A stretch of DNA of 15,200 nt from NCBI GenBank assembly GCA_002403855.1, contig DHIO01000022.1, positions 128,381-143,580 on the forward strand, given 5' to 3'. Below, piece after piece: positions 6,744-13,864 of the stretch; the first letter of the stretch is position 1; the number at the start of each line of letters is the position of its first letter. Under the pieces are notes generated by a model. The model did not search any database. It was not told the origin of the DNA and worked only from the letters and a program-made list of their open reading frames with translations. The position numbers and the translations under genes were made by a program. The DNA comes from Acidimicrobiia bacterium UBA4744 (lineage in GTDB: Bacteria > Actinomycetota > Acidimicrobiia > Spongiisociales > UBA4744).

Positions 6744-8138
6744 CTAGAACTCGGCGTTGTGCGGAGTGCGGGGAAACGCGATCACGTCCCGGATATTCTG
6801 CATCCCGGTCGAGAACTGCACCAGGCGCTCGAATCCCAGCCCAAACCCGGCATGGGGGACACTCCCAAACCGCCGCAGGTCCGCGTACCACCAGTAGTCG
6901 GCGGCATCCAGGCCCTTGCGCTCGAGACTGTCGGCCAGCACCTCGAGGCGCTCTTCGCGCTGGCTACCTCCGATGATCTCACCGACACCGGGAACCAGCA
7001 CGTCGAGCGCTGCAACCGTCGTGTGGTCGTCGTTACGCCGCATGTAGAACGCCTTGATGTCGAACGGGTAGTCGGTCACGATCACCGGCCGGCCGAAGGC
7101 CGCTTCGGTCAGATATCGTTCGTGCTCGGACTGCAGGTCACTTCCCCACTGCACCGGGAAATCAAACTGCGTTTCGGCTTTCTGCAGGACGTCTATCGCT
7201 TCCCCGTACGTGATCCGTTCGAACTCTCGGTCGGCTACCGAGGTGAGCCGGTCGATCAACCCTTCGTCTACCCATTGGTTGAAGAAATCGAGGTCCCGGG
7301 AATGGTCGTCCAGCAACCCTCGGAACAAGTACCGCAGGTATTCCTCCGCCAGGTCGGCGTTGTCGTGGTTGTCGGCAAATGCCATCTCCGGTTCGATCAT
7401 CCAGAACTCGGCGAGATGACGTCGGGTATTGGAGTTCTCCGACCTGAAGGTAGGACCGAACGTGTAGACGTTGCTCAATGCGCTCGCGTAGGTCTCGGCC
7501 TCGAGCTGACCGCTCACGGTCAGAAAGGTCGGTCTCCCGAAGAAGTCTTGTGAGTAGTCGACCTGATGATCCTCGGTCCTAGGAGGCGACGCCGGGTCGA
7601 AGGTGGTAACGCGGAACATGTCGCCGGCCCCTTCCGCGTCGCTGCCGGTGATGATCGGCGTGTGAAGGTAGAGAAAATCGCGGTCCTGGAAGAAGCGATG
7701 AGTTGAGGCGGCCAACGCGTTGCGGATCCGCGCTACGGCGCCAAAAGTGTTGGTTCGAGGTCGTAGGTGAGCCAGTTCGCGCAAGCGTTCGAACGAAATG
7801 CGCTTCTTCTGGAGGGGATAGGACTCAGGATCCGCCCACCCGTGGACCACGATCTCGGTCGCCCGCAGTTCTATCCGCTGCCCGGCACCGGGCGATTCGA
7901 CCAGTTCACCAACAACCGACGCCGCCGCCCCGATGTGGAGTTGCTGGATTTCCGACTGGTAGTTGGGCAACGAACCATCCGCTATGACCTGCAGCCCGTC
8001 AAAGCTCGAACCATCGTTCATCTCGAGAAACGAGAAGCCGCCCTTTGAGTCTCGTCGGGTGCGAATCCAACCGGCAACCTCGACCGTGGAGCCGATATCG
8101 TCGCGCTGCAACACATGTTTGATGAGTTGTCGTTTCAT
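6744..8138 (-). CDS. asnS: Asparaginyl-tRNA synthetase
   Basis: 464 residues, against 466 for the E. coli enzyme from memory. It charges tRNA(Asn) with asparagine using ATP, in the cytoplasm. The N-terminal OB-fold anticodon-binding domain covers roughly residues 18-100 (EVAGWIRTRRDSKGGFSF). The class II catalytic domain follows, with the bacterial AsnRS strings TVSGQLEAE (207-215), motif 2 FRSENSNTRRHLAEFWMIEP (231-250), FYMRRNDD (364-371), and motif 3 GFGLGFERLVQF (431-442) followed by IRDVIAFPRTP. GQLEAE and EFWMIEPEMAF favour AsnRS over AspRS/AspRS2. The ATG at 8138 is preceded by GAGG at a normal distance. The gene is divergent from gdh, sharing a 170-bp region. Its presence shows that the organism can make Asn-tRNA directly, whether or not it also has GatCAB. 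Confidence 0.97.
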   Translation of the reverse strand: MKRQLIKHVLQRDDIGSTVEVAGWIRTRRDSKGGFSFLEMNDGSSFDGLQVIADGSLPNYQSEIQQLHIGAAASVVGELVESPGAGQRIELRATEIVVHGWADPESYPLQKKRISFERLRELAHLRPRTNTFGAVARIRNALAASTHRFFQDRDFLYLHTPIITGSDAEGAGDMFRVTTFDPASPPRTEDHQVDYSQDFFGRPTFLTVSGQLEAETYASALSNVYTFGPTFRSENSNTRRHLAEFWMIEPEMAFADNHDNADLAEEYLRYLFRGLLDDHSRDLDFFNQWVDEGLIDRLTSVADREFERITYGEAIDVLQKAETQFDFPVQWGSDLQSEHERYLTEAAFGRPVIVTDYPFDIKAFYMRRNDDHTTVAALDVLVPGVGEIIGGSQREERLEVLADSLERKGLDAADYWWYADLRRFGSVPHAGFGLGFERLVQFSTGMQNIRDVIAFPRTPHNAEF

Positions 8139-8275
8139 TGAGACCTCGTGTCACATTCCGTTTCTCGGCGAGGATAGGCGCCTGCAGGTCGCGAGTCTCC
8201 GCTCCCGGGTCTCCCACTACCGGCAATTGGCGCCCAATCACGCTCCGGCGTGTCCCCGAGGTCAACGGAGGGCGG

Positions 8276-8281
8276 TAACGT
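8276..8281 (+). promoter_or_regulatory. Candidate -10 box (TAACGT) of gdh
   Basis: TAACGT fits TANNNT and lies 6 nt before a GTG (8288) in the gdh frame and 27 nt before the ATG at 8309. The mRNA would be either leaderless from the GTG or have a leader of about 20 nt ending in a strong ribosome binding site. No clear -35 is seen. Confidence 0.35.
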
Positions 8282-8292
8282 AGCGACGTGAC

Positions 8293-8302
8293 CGGGAGGA
8301 AA
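8293..8302 (+). promoter_or_regulatory. Strong ribosome binding site deciding the gdh start
   Basis: GGGAGGAAAG lies 6 nt before the ATG at 8309 and is the best Shine-Dalgarno sequence in the window. It supports the ATG over the in-frame GTG at 8288, which has none. Confidence 0.65.
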
Positions 8303-8308
8303 GCGGCC

Positions 8309-11300
8309 ATGGAAGACACCATGCTGACCACCGTCATGGAGTTGGTGGGCCGGCGTGCACCGGAAGACGATCTTCCTACGCTCTCTGCATTTGCCGAAGC
8401 ATTCGTTCGCCGATTTCCGGAGGACGCTGGCGCTCGCTTGACCGCCGACGAGTGCTACGACCAAGTCGAGAATCTCTACCAGTTCATCAAGGTCCGCCCG
8501 GACGGAGTCCGGGCGGTCCGGGTCTTCACCCCCTCGGTGGAGGCTCATGGGTACGAAACCGGCACGTCGGTGGTGGAACTGGTGGTCGATGATGCGCCGT
8601 TCCTCGTGGATTCCATCACGGCCGAGATCCAGGCCCACGGCATCGCCGTCCAACGCGTTTTGCATCCGGTCATCGGCGTTGTTCGAGACGAGGCGGGCAC
8701 CCTCATCGAAGTCACCCACGCCCGCCGCGCTCAGCAGAGGGAATCGGTCCAACACTACGAACTGGATCGATCGCTGGACGAGGAGGAAGCGGCCCACCTG
8801 CAAGCACAGCTCGATGGCGTCCTCTCCGATATCCACGCCGTTGTTCGTGACTTCGAGCCGATGACCAGGTCGATCGACCGCATGGTCGGGGTTGCCGAGG
8901 CGGGCCGCGCTCGTTATCCGACCGAAGAGGTCTACGAGACGACGGCGTTCCTGCGCTGGCTGCTCGACGGCAACTTCGTCTTCCTGGGCTTCCGTGAGTA
9001 CCGCATCACCGGGATCGGGAGCGAGCGAGCACTGTCCGTGGTCCCCGGTTCGGGACTGGGGCTTCTGGCCGAGCACCATCAATCGGCGTTCGCCACGCCG
9101 GTGCCGATGAGCCGGCTTCCTGACGCTCTGCAGCAGAGGTATGAGAAGGGAGGGCTATTGGTGATCACCAAGACCAACCGGCTCTCCACCGTTCACCGGC
9201 GCGTCAAGATGGACTACATCGGAGTCCGTCACCTGGGGCCCGACGGTGAGGTGGTCGGCGAGGCGCGACTCATCGGCCTGTTCACCTCGAAGACGTACAT
9301 GACCCGCGCCACCCAGATTCCGCTGCTCCACCGAAAACTCGATCAGATCATCGAAGGCGAGGATCTCATCGAGGGCTCTCACGACCACAAGCTGGCCATC
9401 CAGCTCTTCGAGAGCTTCCCCAAGGACGAACTGTTCGCCACTCCAACCGCCGACATCCAACGGAGCATCGCCGGACTCTTGACCCTGGAGGAAGGTCAGC
9501 ACGTCAAACTCTTCGTGCGTCGCGACCTCCTGCACAGAAACGTATCACTCCTCGTTTCGTTGCCGCGCGACAGGTTCAACGCCGAACTGCGCAAGAGGCT
9601 CCAGAAGCTCTTCAGAGATCGGTTCAAAGGTAGCTCCGTCGACTACCGCCTGGCGCTGGGAGATACCGGGGCGGCCCGCATCCACTTCACGGTGTGGGTC
9701 TCGGAGGGAGAGATCCCCGCCGTCTCCTTCACGGAGCTGGAAAACGAGGTCGTGGCACTGACCAGGAACTGGCAGGACCGGGTTACAGACATCATCATTT
9801 CTCGATTCGGCCAAGACCGGGGCAGGCAGCTGGCCGAGAAATGGGTCGACCGGTTCCCCGAGTACTACACCACCTCGGTGCCACCGGATCTCACGCCCGG
9901 AGACATCCTTCGCCTCGACGAGCTCTCCGAAGACCGCCGGGTGGTAGTAGGCCTCCAAAACGAACCCGGGCCGGGTGAACAACTCACCCGGGTTGCCATC
10001 TACCGATTGGAGGGCAAGCGCCCCCTTTCCGACCTGATGCCGATTCTGGAAGACCTCGGGCTCTATGTCATCGAGGAAATCCCGGTCCGGCTGATGGGCG
10101 GCAACCAGACCACGTTCATCCACGATTTCGGCGTGCTGGGCGCCGACCACCGCCCACTCGACCTCGAAAAGGGCGCGGATCGCATAGCCGCAACGATCGA
10201 GGCCATCATCCACGGTCGGGCGGAATCGGACTCGTTGAACCGTCTGATCGTCCTCAGCGATTTGAACCACCGGCAGGTCGGGATCCTGCGCGCCTATCGC
10301 ACCTACTGGAAGCGGGTCGGCCCGGGATTCACGATCGAATACATAAACGAAGCCTTCGCCGCCCATCCCGGCATCGCCGCCAAACTGGTCGCACTGTTTG
10401 AAGCCCGCTTCGCCACCAATCAAGCAGCCGGAGACGCCGGCCCCCTGCGAGAGGACATCCTCGCCGACCTGGAAAAGGTCCAGTCGCTGGACCAGGACCG
10501 CATACTGCGCGGCTTCCTCGGACTGATCGAAGCGACCGTCCGCACCAACGCTTTCCGTCCCGGGTGTCAATCGCTGAGCTTCAAGCTGCACTCCGCTTCG
10601 GTCCCCGGCATGCCGAAGCCCTACCCCCTCTACGAGATCTTCGTGCACGCATTGGAGATCGAAGGTATCCACCTGCGGGGCGGAAGGGTGGCGCGCGGCG
10701 GTTTGCGCTGGTCGACGAGGCGCGAGGACTACCGGACTGAGGTTCTCGGCCTGATGAAGGCACAGATGACCAAGAACGCCGTCATCGTACCCACCGGCTC
10801 GAAAGGCGGATTCGTGCTTCGAAGCTCCGTCGAGCCGGCAGGGCTGAAGGAAGCCGTCAAGAGCGCCTACCTGGTGTTCATTCGCGGACTACTCGACGTC
10901 ACGGACAATCTGGTGGGGGGCCGGGTGGTGCATCCTCCCAACGTGCGAGTCCTCGACGACGAGGATCCCTATCTGGTAGTGGCGGCGGACAAAGGTACGG
11001 CTACCTTCTCCGACGCCGCCAACGAGGTTGCCGCCGAGTACGGGTACTGGCTCGGCGACGCGTTCGCTTCAGGAGGGTCCGCAGGATACGACCACAAGGA
11101 ACTGGGCATCACCGCCCGCGGGGCCTGGGAGTCCGTGAAATGGCATTTCCGGTCGCTGGGTCGGGACGTCGACAAGGAACCGTTCACCGTGGTCGGCATC
11201 GGTGACATGTCGGGAGACGTGTTCGGCAACGGCATGCTCCTGTCCGAACAGATCAGACTGGTAGCCGCCTTCGACCACCGTCACATCTTCGTCGACCCCG

Positions 11301-13075
11301 AGGCTGATCCGGCCGCGAGTTTCGCCGAACGAAAGCGCCTCTACGAGCTTCCCGGGTCCAACTGGGACTCCTACGACCGAGGGCTCCTGTCGGAAGGCGG
11401 CGGTGTGTTCCCCCGTACCGCCAAACGCATCGACCTCACCCCGCAGATGCAGGAGGTACTCGGAACCGAAGCTGCGGCTCTGACTCCCGACGAGTTGATC
11501 AAGATCATCCTGCAGGCCCCGGTCGATCTTCTCTGGAACGGCGGTATCGGCACCTACGTGAAGGCCGCCGACGAGTCTCATGAGGTAGCCGGCGATCGAA
11601 CCAACGATGCAGTCCGCGTCAACGGACGGGAGCTTCGCTGCAAGATCATCGGAGAGGGGGGCAATCTGGGCTTGACCCAGCGGGGCCGGATCGAGTACGC
11701 GATGGCCGGCGGCCGGGTGAACACCGACTTCATCGACAACTCCGGCGGGGTCCACTGCTCCGACCGGGAAGTCAACCTCAAGATCCTCCTGGGCATGGCC
11801 GAGGAGAAAGGCGACCTCGACCGAGCCGCCAGAGACGAACTGGTAGCGGCAGTTGCCGAAAACGTCGTGGAGGCGATTCTGTACGACAACTTCCTGCAAG
11901 CCCAGATTCTCTCTCAGGAGGTCGAGGCTTCTGCCGGCCGTCTCGAGGCATACGAGGATCTCATGCAGAGCCTCGAGCGCGAAGAGTTGCTCGACCGGCA
12001 CATCGAACAGCTGCCTACCTCCGACGACATCACCGAACGCGTGCGGTCGGGACACGGCTTGACCAGTCCGGAGTTGGCCGTCTTGCTCGCCTACGCCAAG
12101 CGCAGCCTGACCGATGCGCTCCTCGACTCAGATCTCCCTGAGTGGCCGACGTTCGATTCCGATCTGCCCGACTACTTCCCCGCTCCGGTCATCGAACGAT
12201 TCCCGGACCTGGCTTCCCGCCATCCCTTACGGCGGGAGCTCATCGCGACGATGGTCGCCAACGAGGTTCTGAACTCCGAAGGGATCACCTTCGTGTCGCG
12301 ACTCACCGCCGAGACCGGGAAGGAACCCGCCGACGTGGTGCGAAGCTACCGGATCGCTCGTGAGGTCACGGGCGCCGAGGAACGTTGGGATGCGATCGAA
12401 GGATTGGTAGGAACCATCGAGCCGGGCTTGCAGAGCGAACTGATGGAAGGTGTCGACTGGCTCGTCGAATCCATCTCCAGATGGCACCTGGCCCACCCCA
12501 CCGCCGAACCAATGGCCGGCGCCATCGCATCGGCACGAGGAGCGTTCCAAGAGATCTCCGACGCGCTTCCGGACATCGGTCCGGTTCAATGGAGAACGGA
12601 ACGGAAACTGGTCGTGCGGCAACTCGTCGATCAGGGGGTTCCCGAACCCGTCGCCCGACGACACGCCTACCAGGGCGAATTGGCCCATGCGCCGGACATC
12701 ATCGAACTCGGACACATCAGCGGCCGTCCGATCCGGTACGTGGCCCGGGTCTTCTTCTTGCTGGGTCAGCTGTTCGGGGTCAATTGGCTCGAGGCGCGGG
12801 TCGACCAACTCCCCGCCGCTTCCCGATGGCACCGTCGAGCCATCCAGACCGTGGAGGAAGATCTGCTCGACCTCAGGCGGGAATTGGCCGAGCGGGTGTT
12901 GAGCGAAGCCTCCCCCGAAGCTACCCCCCAGGAAGCCATGGAGTCCTACCTGGCAACGAGAGGCAAGTCCCACGATCGGCTCACCCGCTTCATGCGATCG
13001 CTCGCTTTGGATGGCGTCGACGACGTTGCGTCGGTCATCGTGGCCATTCGCCAGATCCGCGCCCTGGTCGGTTGA
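8309..13075 (+). CDS. gdh: NAD-specific glutamate dehydrogenase, large GDH-180 class
   Basis: 1588 residues from the ATG at 8309 (1595 from GTG 8288). This is slightly shorter than the roughly 1620-1650 residues of the Streptomyces, Mycobacterium and Pseudomonas enzymes as I recall them. It catalyses glutamate + NAD+ to 2-oxoglutarate + ammonium + NADH (EC 1.4.1.2), normally in the catabolic direction. The first 700 or so residues are the regulatory region with ACT-like segments (FLVDSITAEIQAHGIAVQRV near the start). The dehydrogenase core follows: RGGLRW (796-801), KAQMTKNAVIVPTGSKGGF (817-835) with the catalytic-region lysines, the NAD-fold string GIGDMSGDVFGNGML (963-977), WNGGIGTYVKA, and GEGGNLGLTQRGRIEYA. 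SGGVHCSDREVNLK (1145-1158) differs from the SAGVDCSDHEVN I expect. The C-terminal 400 residues are the helical region typical of PF05088 proteins. It stands alone, divergent from asnS. In mycobacteria this enzyme is inhibited by GarA and elsewhere it is controlled allosterically by amino acids; nothing here shows which applies. Confidence 0.96.
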   Translation: MEDTMLTTVMELVGRRAPEDDLPTLSAFAEAFVRRFPEDAGARLTADECYDQVENLYQFIKVRPDGVRAVRVFTPSVEAHGYETGTSVVELVVDDAPFLVDSITAEIQAHGIAVQRVLHPVIGVVRDEAGTLIEVTHARRAQQRESVQHYELDRSLDEEEAAHLQAQLDGVLSDIHAVVRDFEPMTRSIDRMVGVAEAGRARYPTEEVYETTAFLRWLLDGNFVFLGFREYRITGIGSERALSVVPGSGLGLLAEHHQSAFATPVPMSRLPDALQQRYEKGGLLVITKTNRLSTVHRRVKMDYIGVRHLGPDGEVVGEARLIGLFTSKTYMTRATQIPLLHRKLDQIIEGEDLIEGSHDHKLAIQLFESFPKDELFATPTADIQRSIAGLLTLEEGQHVKLFVRRDLLHRNVSLLVSLPRDRFNAELRKRLQKLFRDRFKGSSVDYRLALGDTGAARIHFTVWVSEGEIPAVSFTELENEVVALTRNWQDRVTDIIISRFGQDRGRQLAEKWVDRFPEYYTTSVPPDLTPGDILRLDELSEDRRVVVGLQNEPGPGEQLTRVAIYRLEGKRPLSDLMPILEDLGLYVIEEIPVRLMGGNQTTFIHDFGVLGADHRPLDLEKGADRIAATIEAIIHGRAESDSLNRLIVLSDLNHRQVGILRAYRTYWKRVGPGFTIEYINEAFAAHPGIAAKLVALFEARFATNQAAGDAGPLREDILADLEKVQSLDQDRILRGFLGLIEATVRTNAFRPGCQSLSFKLHSASVPGMPKPYPLYEIFVHALEIEGIHLRGGRVARGGLRWSTRREDYRTEVLGLMKAQMTKNAVIVPTGSKGGFVLRSSVEPAGLKEAVKSAYLVFIRGLLDVTDNLVGGRVVHPPNVRVLDDEDPYLVVAADKGTATFSDAANEVAAEYGYWLGDAFASGGSAGYDHKELGITARGAWESVKWHFRSLGRDVDKEPFTVVGIGDMSGDVFGNGMLLSEQIRLVAAFDHRHIFVDPEADPAASFAERKRLYELPGSNWDSYDRGLLSEGGGVFPRTAKRIDLTPQMQEVLGTEAAALTPDELIKIILQAPVDLLWNGGIGTYVKAADESHEVAGDRTNDAVRVNGRELRCKIIGEGGNLGLTQRGRIEYAMAGGRVNTDFIDNSGGVHCSDREVNLKILLGMAEEKGDLDRAARDELVAAVAENVVEAILYDNFLQAQILSQEVEASAGRLEAYEDLMQSLEREELLDRHIEQLPTSDDITERVRSGHGLTSPELAVLLAYAKRSLTDALLDSDLPEWPTFDSDLPDYFPAPVIERFPDLASRHPLRRELIATMVANEVLNSEGITFVSRLTAETGKEPADVVRSYRIAREVTGAEERWDAIEGLVGTIEPGLQSELMEGVDWLVESISRWHLAHPTAEPMAGAIASARGAFQEISDALPDIGPVQWRTERKLVVRQLVDQGVPEPVARRHAYQGELAHAPDIIELGHISGRPIRYVARVFFLLGQLFGVNWLEARVDQLPAASRWHRRAIQTVEEDLLDLRRELAERVLSEASPEATPQEAMESYLATRGKSHDRLTRFMRSLALDGVDDVASVIVAIRQIRALVG

Positions 13076-13128
13076 GGCTCCGAGGGCTCCCGGCGAATAG
13101 GTAGATCAGGGTCCGCTCTCGCTGCCGT

Positions 13129-13190
13129 GCCGGTCATTCCGTCACACTCGACACCACGACGGTCGAGCCCTCCCGTGAATGACGATCGGC
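13129..13190 (+). terminator. Nested inverted repeat downstream of gdh, candidate terminator
   Basis: GTCATTC (13133-13139) pairs with GAATGAC (13177-13183). Inside it CTCGAC (13147-13152) pairs with GTCGAG (13162-13167), and outside it GCCG (13129-13132) can pair with CGGC (13187-13190) across a 3-nt bulge. The structure begins 53 bp after the gdh stop and lies before the convergent hypothetical gene. There is no T-tract, so if it terminates transcription it would be of the non-canonical kind common in high-GC actinobacteria. Confidence 0.4.
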
Positions 13191-13235
13191 GAGTGGCGGC
13201 CGAACCTCGACAACCACCTCGGGGAAGACAGCCGA

Positions 13236-13673
13236 TCAGTCGAGGTCGATGTCGTGTCCGCGGCGCCGCAGCTCTTCCACCAGCGCCTGATCGGCGAACA
13301 GCATCAGTTCCGGACTCCAATCCCGTCGACCGGGAGGATGCTCCGCTGCTTCCGACAGCAATTCGCTCACCGTGTCGCGCAGCGTCCGAGCCCAAGCTCG
13401 ACCCCGCGCCGAAGCCTGCGAGCTGAGGGTGGCATCTGCATTGACGGTGAAGACCTGGGCGGCGACCTGCGGATTGGCTCGGGAACCTCTTTCTCCGTAC
13501 ACGATCAACACCGAACCTGCCGGAACGTCCTGGATACCGCCGACGGCGATGAAGTCTCCTTCGAACGCCCAACCGGAGTCTTTCGAGTCGTCGACCGAGT
13601 ACACGACTTTCGCCCAGTTCTTGTGGCGTTCGTCTCCGAGCATCGGCACATCTACCGGAACTGTTACTCCCAT
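13236..13673 (-). CDS. Hypothetical protein, 145 aa
   Basis: I do not recognise this protein. It is 145 residues long with a believable composition: an acidic and aromatic first half (HKNWAKVVYSVDDSKDSGWA, 17-36), then alternating hydrophobic strands (FIAVGGIQDV, 41-50; GSVLIVYGERG, 53-63; VFTVNADATL, 74-83), then a helical second half (RAWARTLRDTVSELLSEAA, 92-110; QALVEELRRRGHDI, 129-142). No transmembrane segment, signal peptide or cysteine is visible, so a small soluble alpha/beta protein is likely. The ATG at 13673 has no Shine-Dalgarno, but TACAGT ends 7 nt upstream, fitting a leaderless start; an ATG at 13643 is the alternative. It is convergent with gdh and divergent from the sigma gene. 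Competing frames here on both strands are Arg/Ser-rich shadows, which is why I favour this one. Confidence 0.68.
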   Translation of the reverse strand: MGVTVPVDVPMLGDERHKNWAKVVYSVDDSKDSGWAFEGDFIAVGGIQDVPAGSVLIVYGERGSRANPQVAAQVFTVNADATLSSQASARGRAWARTLRDTVSELLSEAAEHPPGRRDWSPELMLFADQALVEELRRRGHDIDLD

Positions 13674-13680
13674 GCCGGGA

Positions 13681-13686
13681 ACTGTA
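13681..13686 (-). promoter_or_regulatory. Candidate -10 box (TACAGT, minus strand) of the hypothetical gene
   Basis: On the minus strand TACAGT ends 7 nt before the ATG at 13673. A TTGAGA (13702-13707, minus strand) lies 15 nt upstream, one mismatch from the -35 consensus TTGACA, though the spacer is short. Together they suggest a leaderless promoter. Confidence 0.4.
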
Positions 13687-13765
13687 ACGATCGCCGGAAC
13701 GTCTCAATGTGAAGAATGGCCTTTCCCGCCGCGATCCAAAGCCCGTTCGGCACCGTACTAAGAGT

Positions 13766-13792
13766 GGGAATGCAGCTAGACGAATCTAGGTT
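13766..13792 (+). promoter_or_regulatory. Candidate ECF-type (SigR/SigH-like) promoter P1 of the sigma gene
   Basis: GGGAAT (13766-13771) is followed by exactly 18 nt and GTT (13790-13792), fitting the GGAAT-N18-GTT pattern of SigR/SigH-dependent promoters. The predicted transcription start would be near 13800, about 65 nt before the sigma ATG. This is a pattern match only. Confidence 0.35.
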
Positions 13793-13805
13793 TCATAAGA
13801 GTTCA

Positions 13806-13833
13806 GGGAACAAAAACCTCTCGAACATGCGTT
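13806..13833 (+). promoter_or_regulatory. Candidate ECF-type (SigE/SigH-like) promoter P2 of the sigma gene
   Basis: GGGAACA (13806-13812) and CGTT (13830-13833) are separated by 17 nt, matching the GGGAAC / CGTT elements of mycobacterial SigE and SigH promoters. The -10 half lies inside the SOS-box palindrome, so LexA binding would block it. The predicted start near 13840 would give a leader of about 25 nt containing the ribosome binding site. Confidence 0.4.
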
Positions 13834-13835
13834 CG
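13822..13835. promoter_or_regulatory. Candidate LexA-binding site (SOS box) upstream of the sigma gene
   Basis: CGAAC-ATGC-GTTCG is a perfect palindrome with 5-bp arms and a 4-bp spacer. It fits the Gram-positive SOS box (B. subtilis CGAACRNRYGTTYC; mycobacterial TCGAAC-N4-GTTCGA) at all but the outermost bases. It is centred 36 bp upstream of the sigma ATG at 13865. The dyad extends further (CCTCT before, AGAGG after, with one extra base; 13817-13841), so the same sequence could also form a hairpin in a leader RNA. Confidence 0.55.
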
Positions 13836-13864
13836 TAGAGGTGCAGAATGATATTGGGGAGCGC

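Noticed and set aside
6507..7553. Plus-strand open frame (348 codons) across the ABC ATPase start and asnS
   Set aside because: It runs antisense through two clearly recognised genes and through the heptad repeat, and has no domain-like features.
9545..10672. Minus-strand open frame (375 codons) inside gdh
   Set aside because: Antisense shadow of a conserved catalytic protein; composition is Asp/Gly/Val/Gln-rich without recognisable motifs.
12946..13707. Minus-strand frame of 253 codons overlapping the hypothetical gene
   Set aside because: Arg/Ser/Gly-rich shadow that also runs into the 3' end of gdh; the 145-aa frame in the same region has a more protein-like composition.
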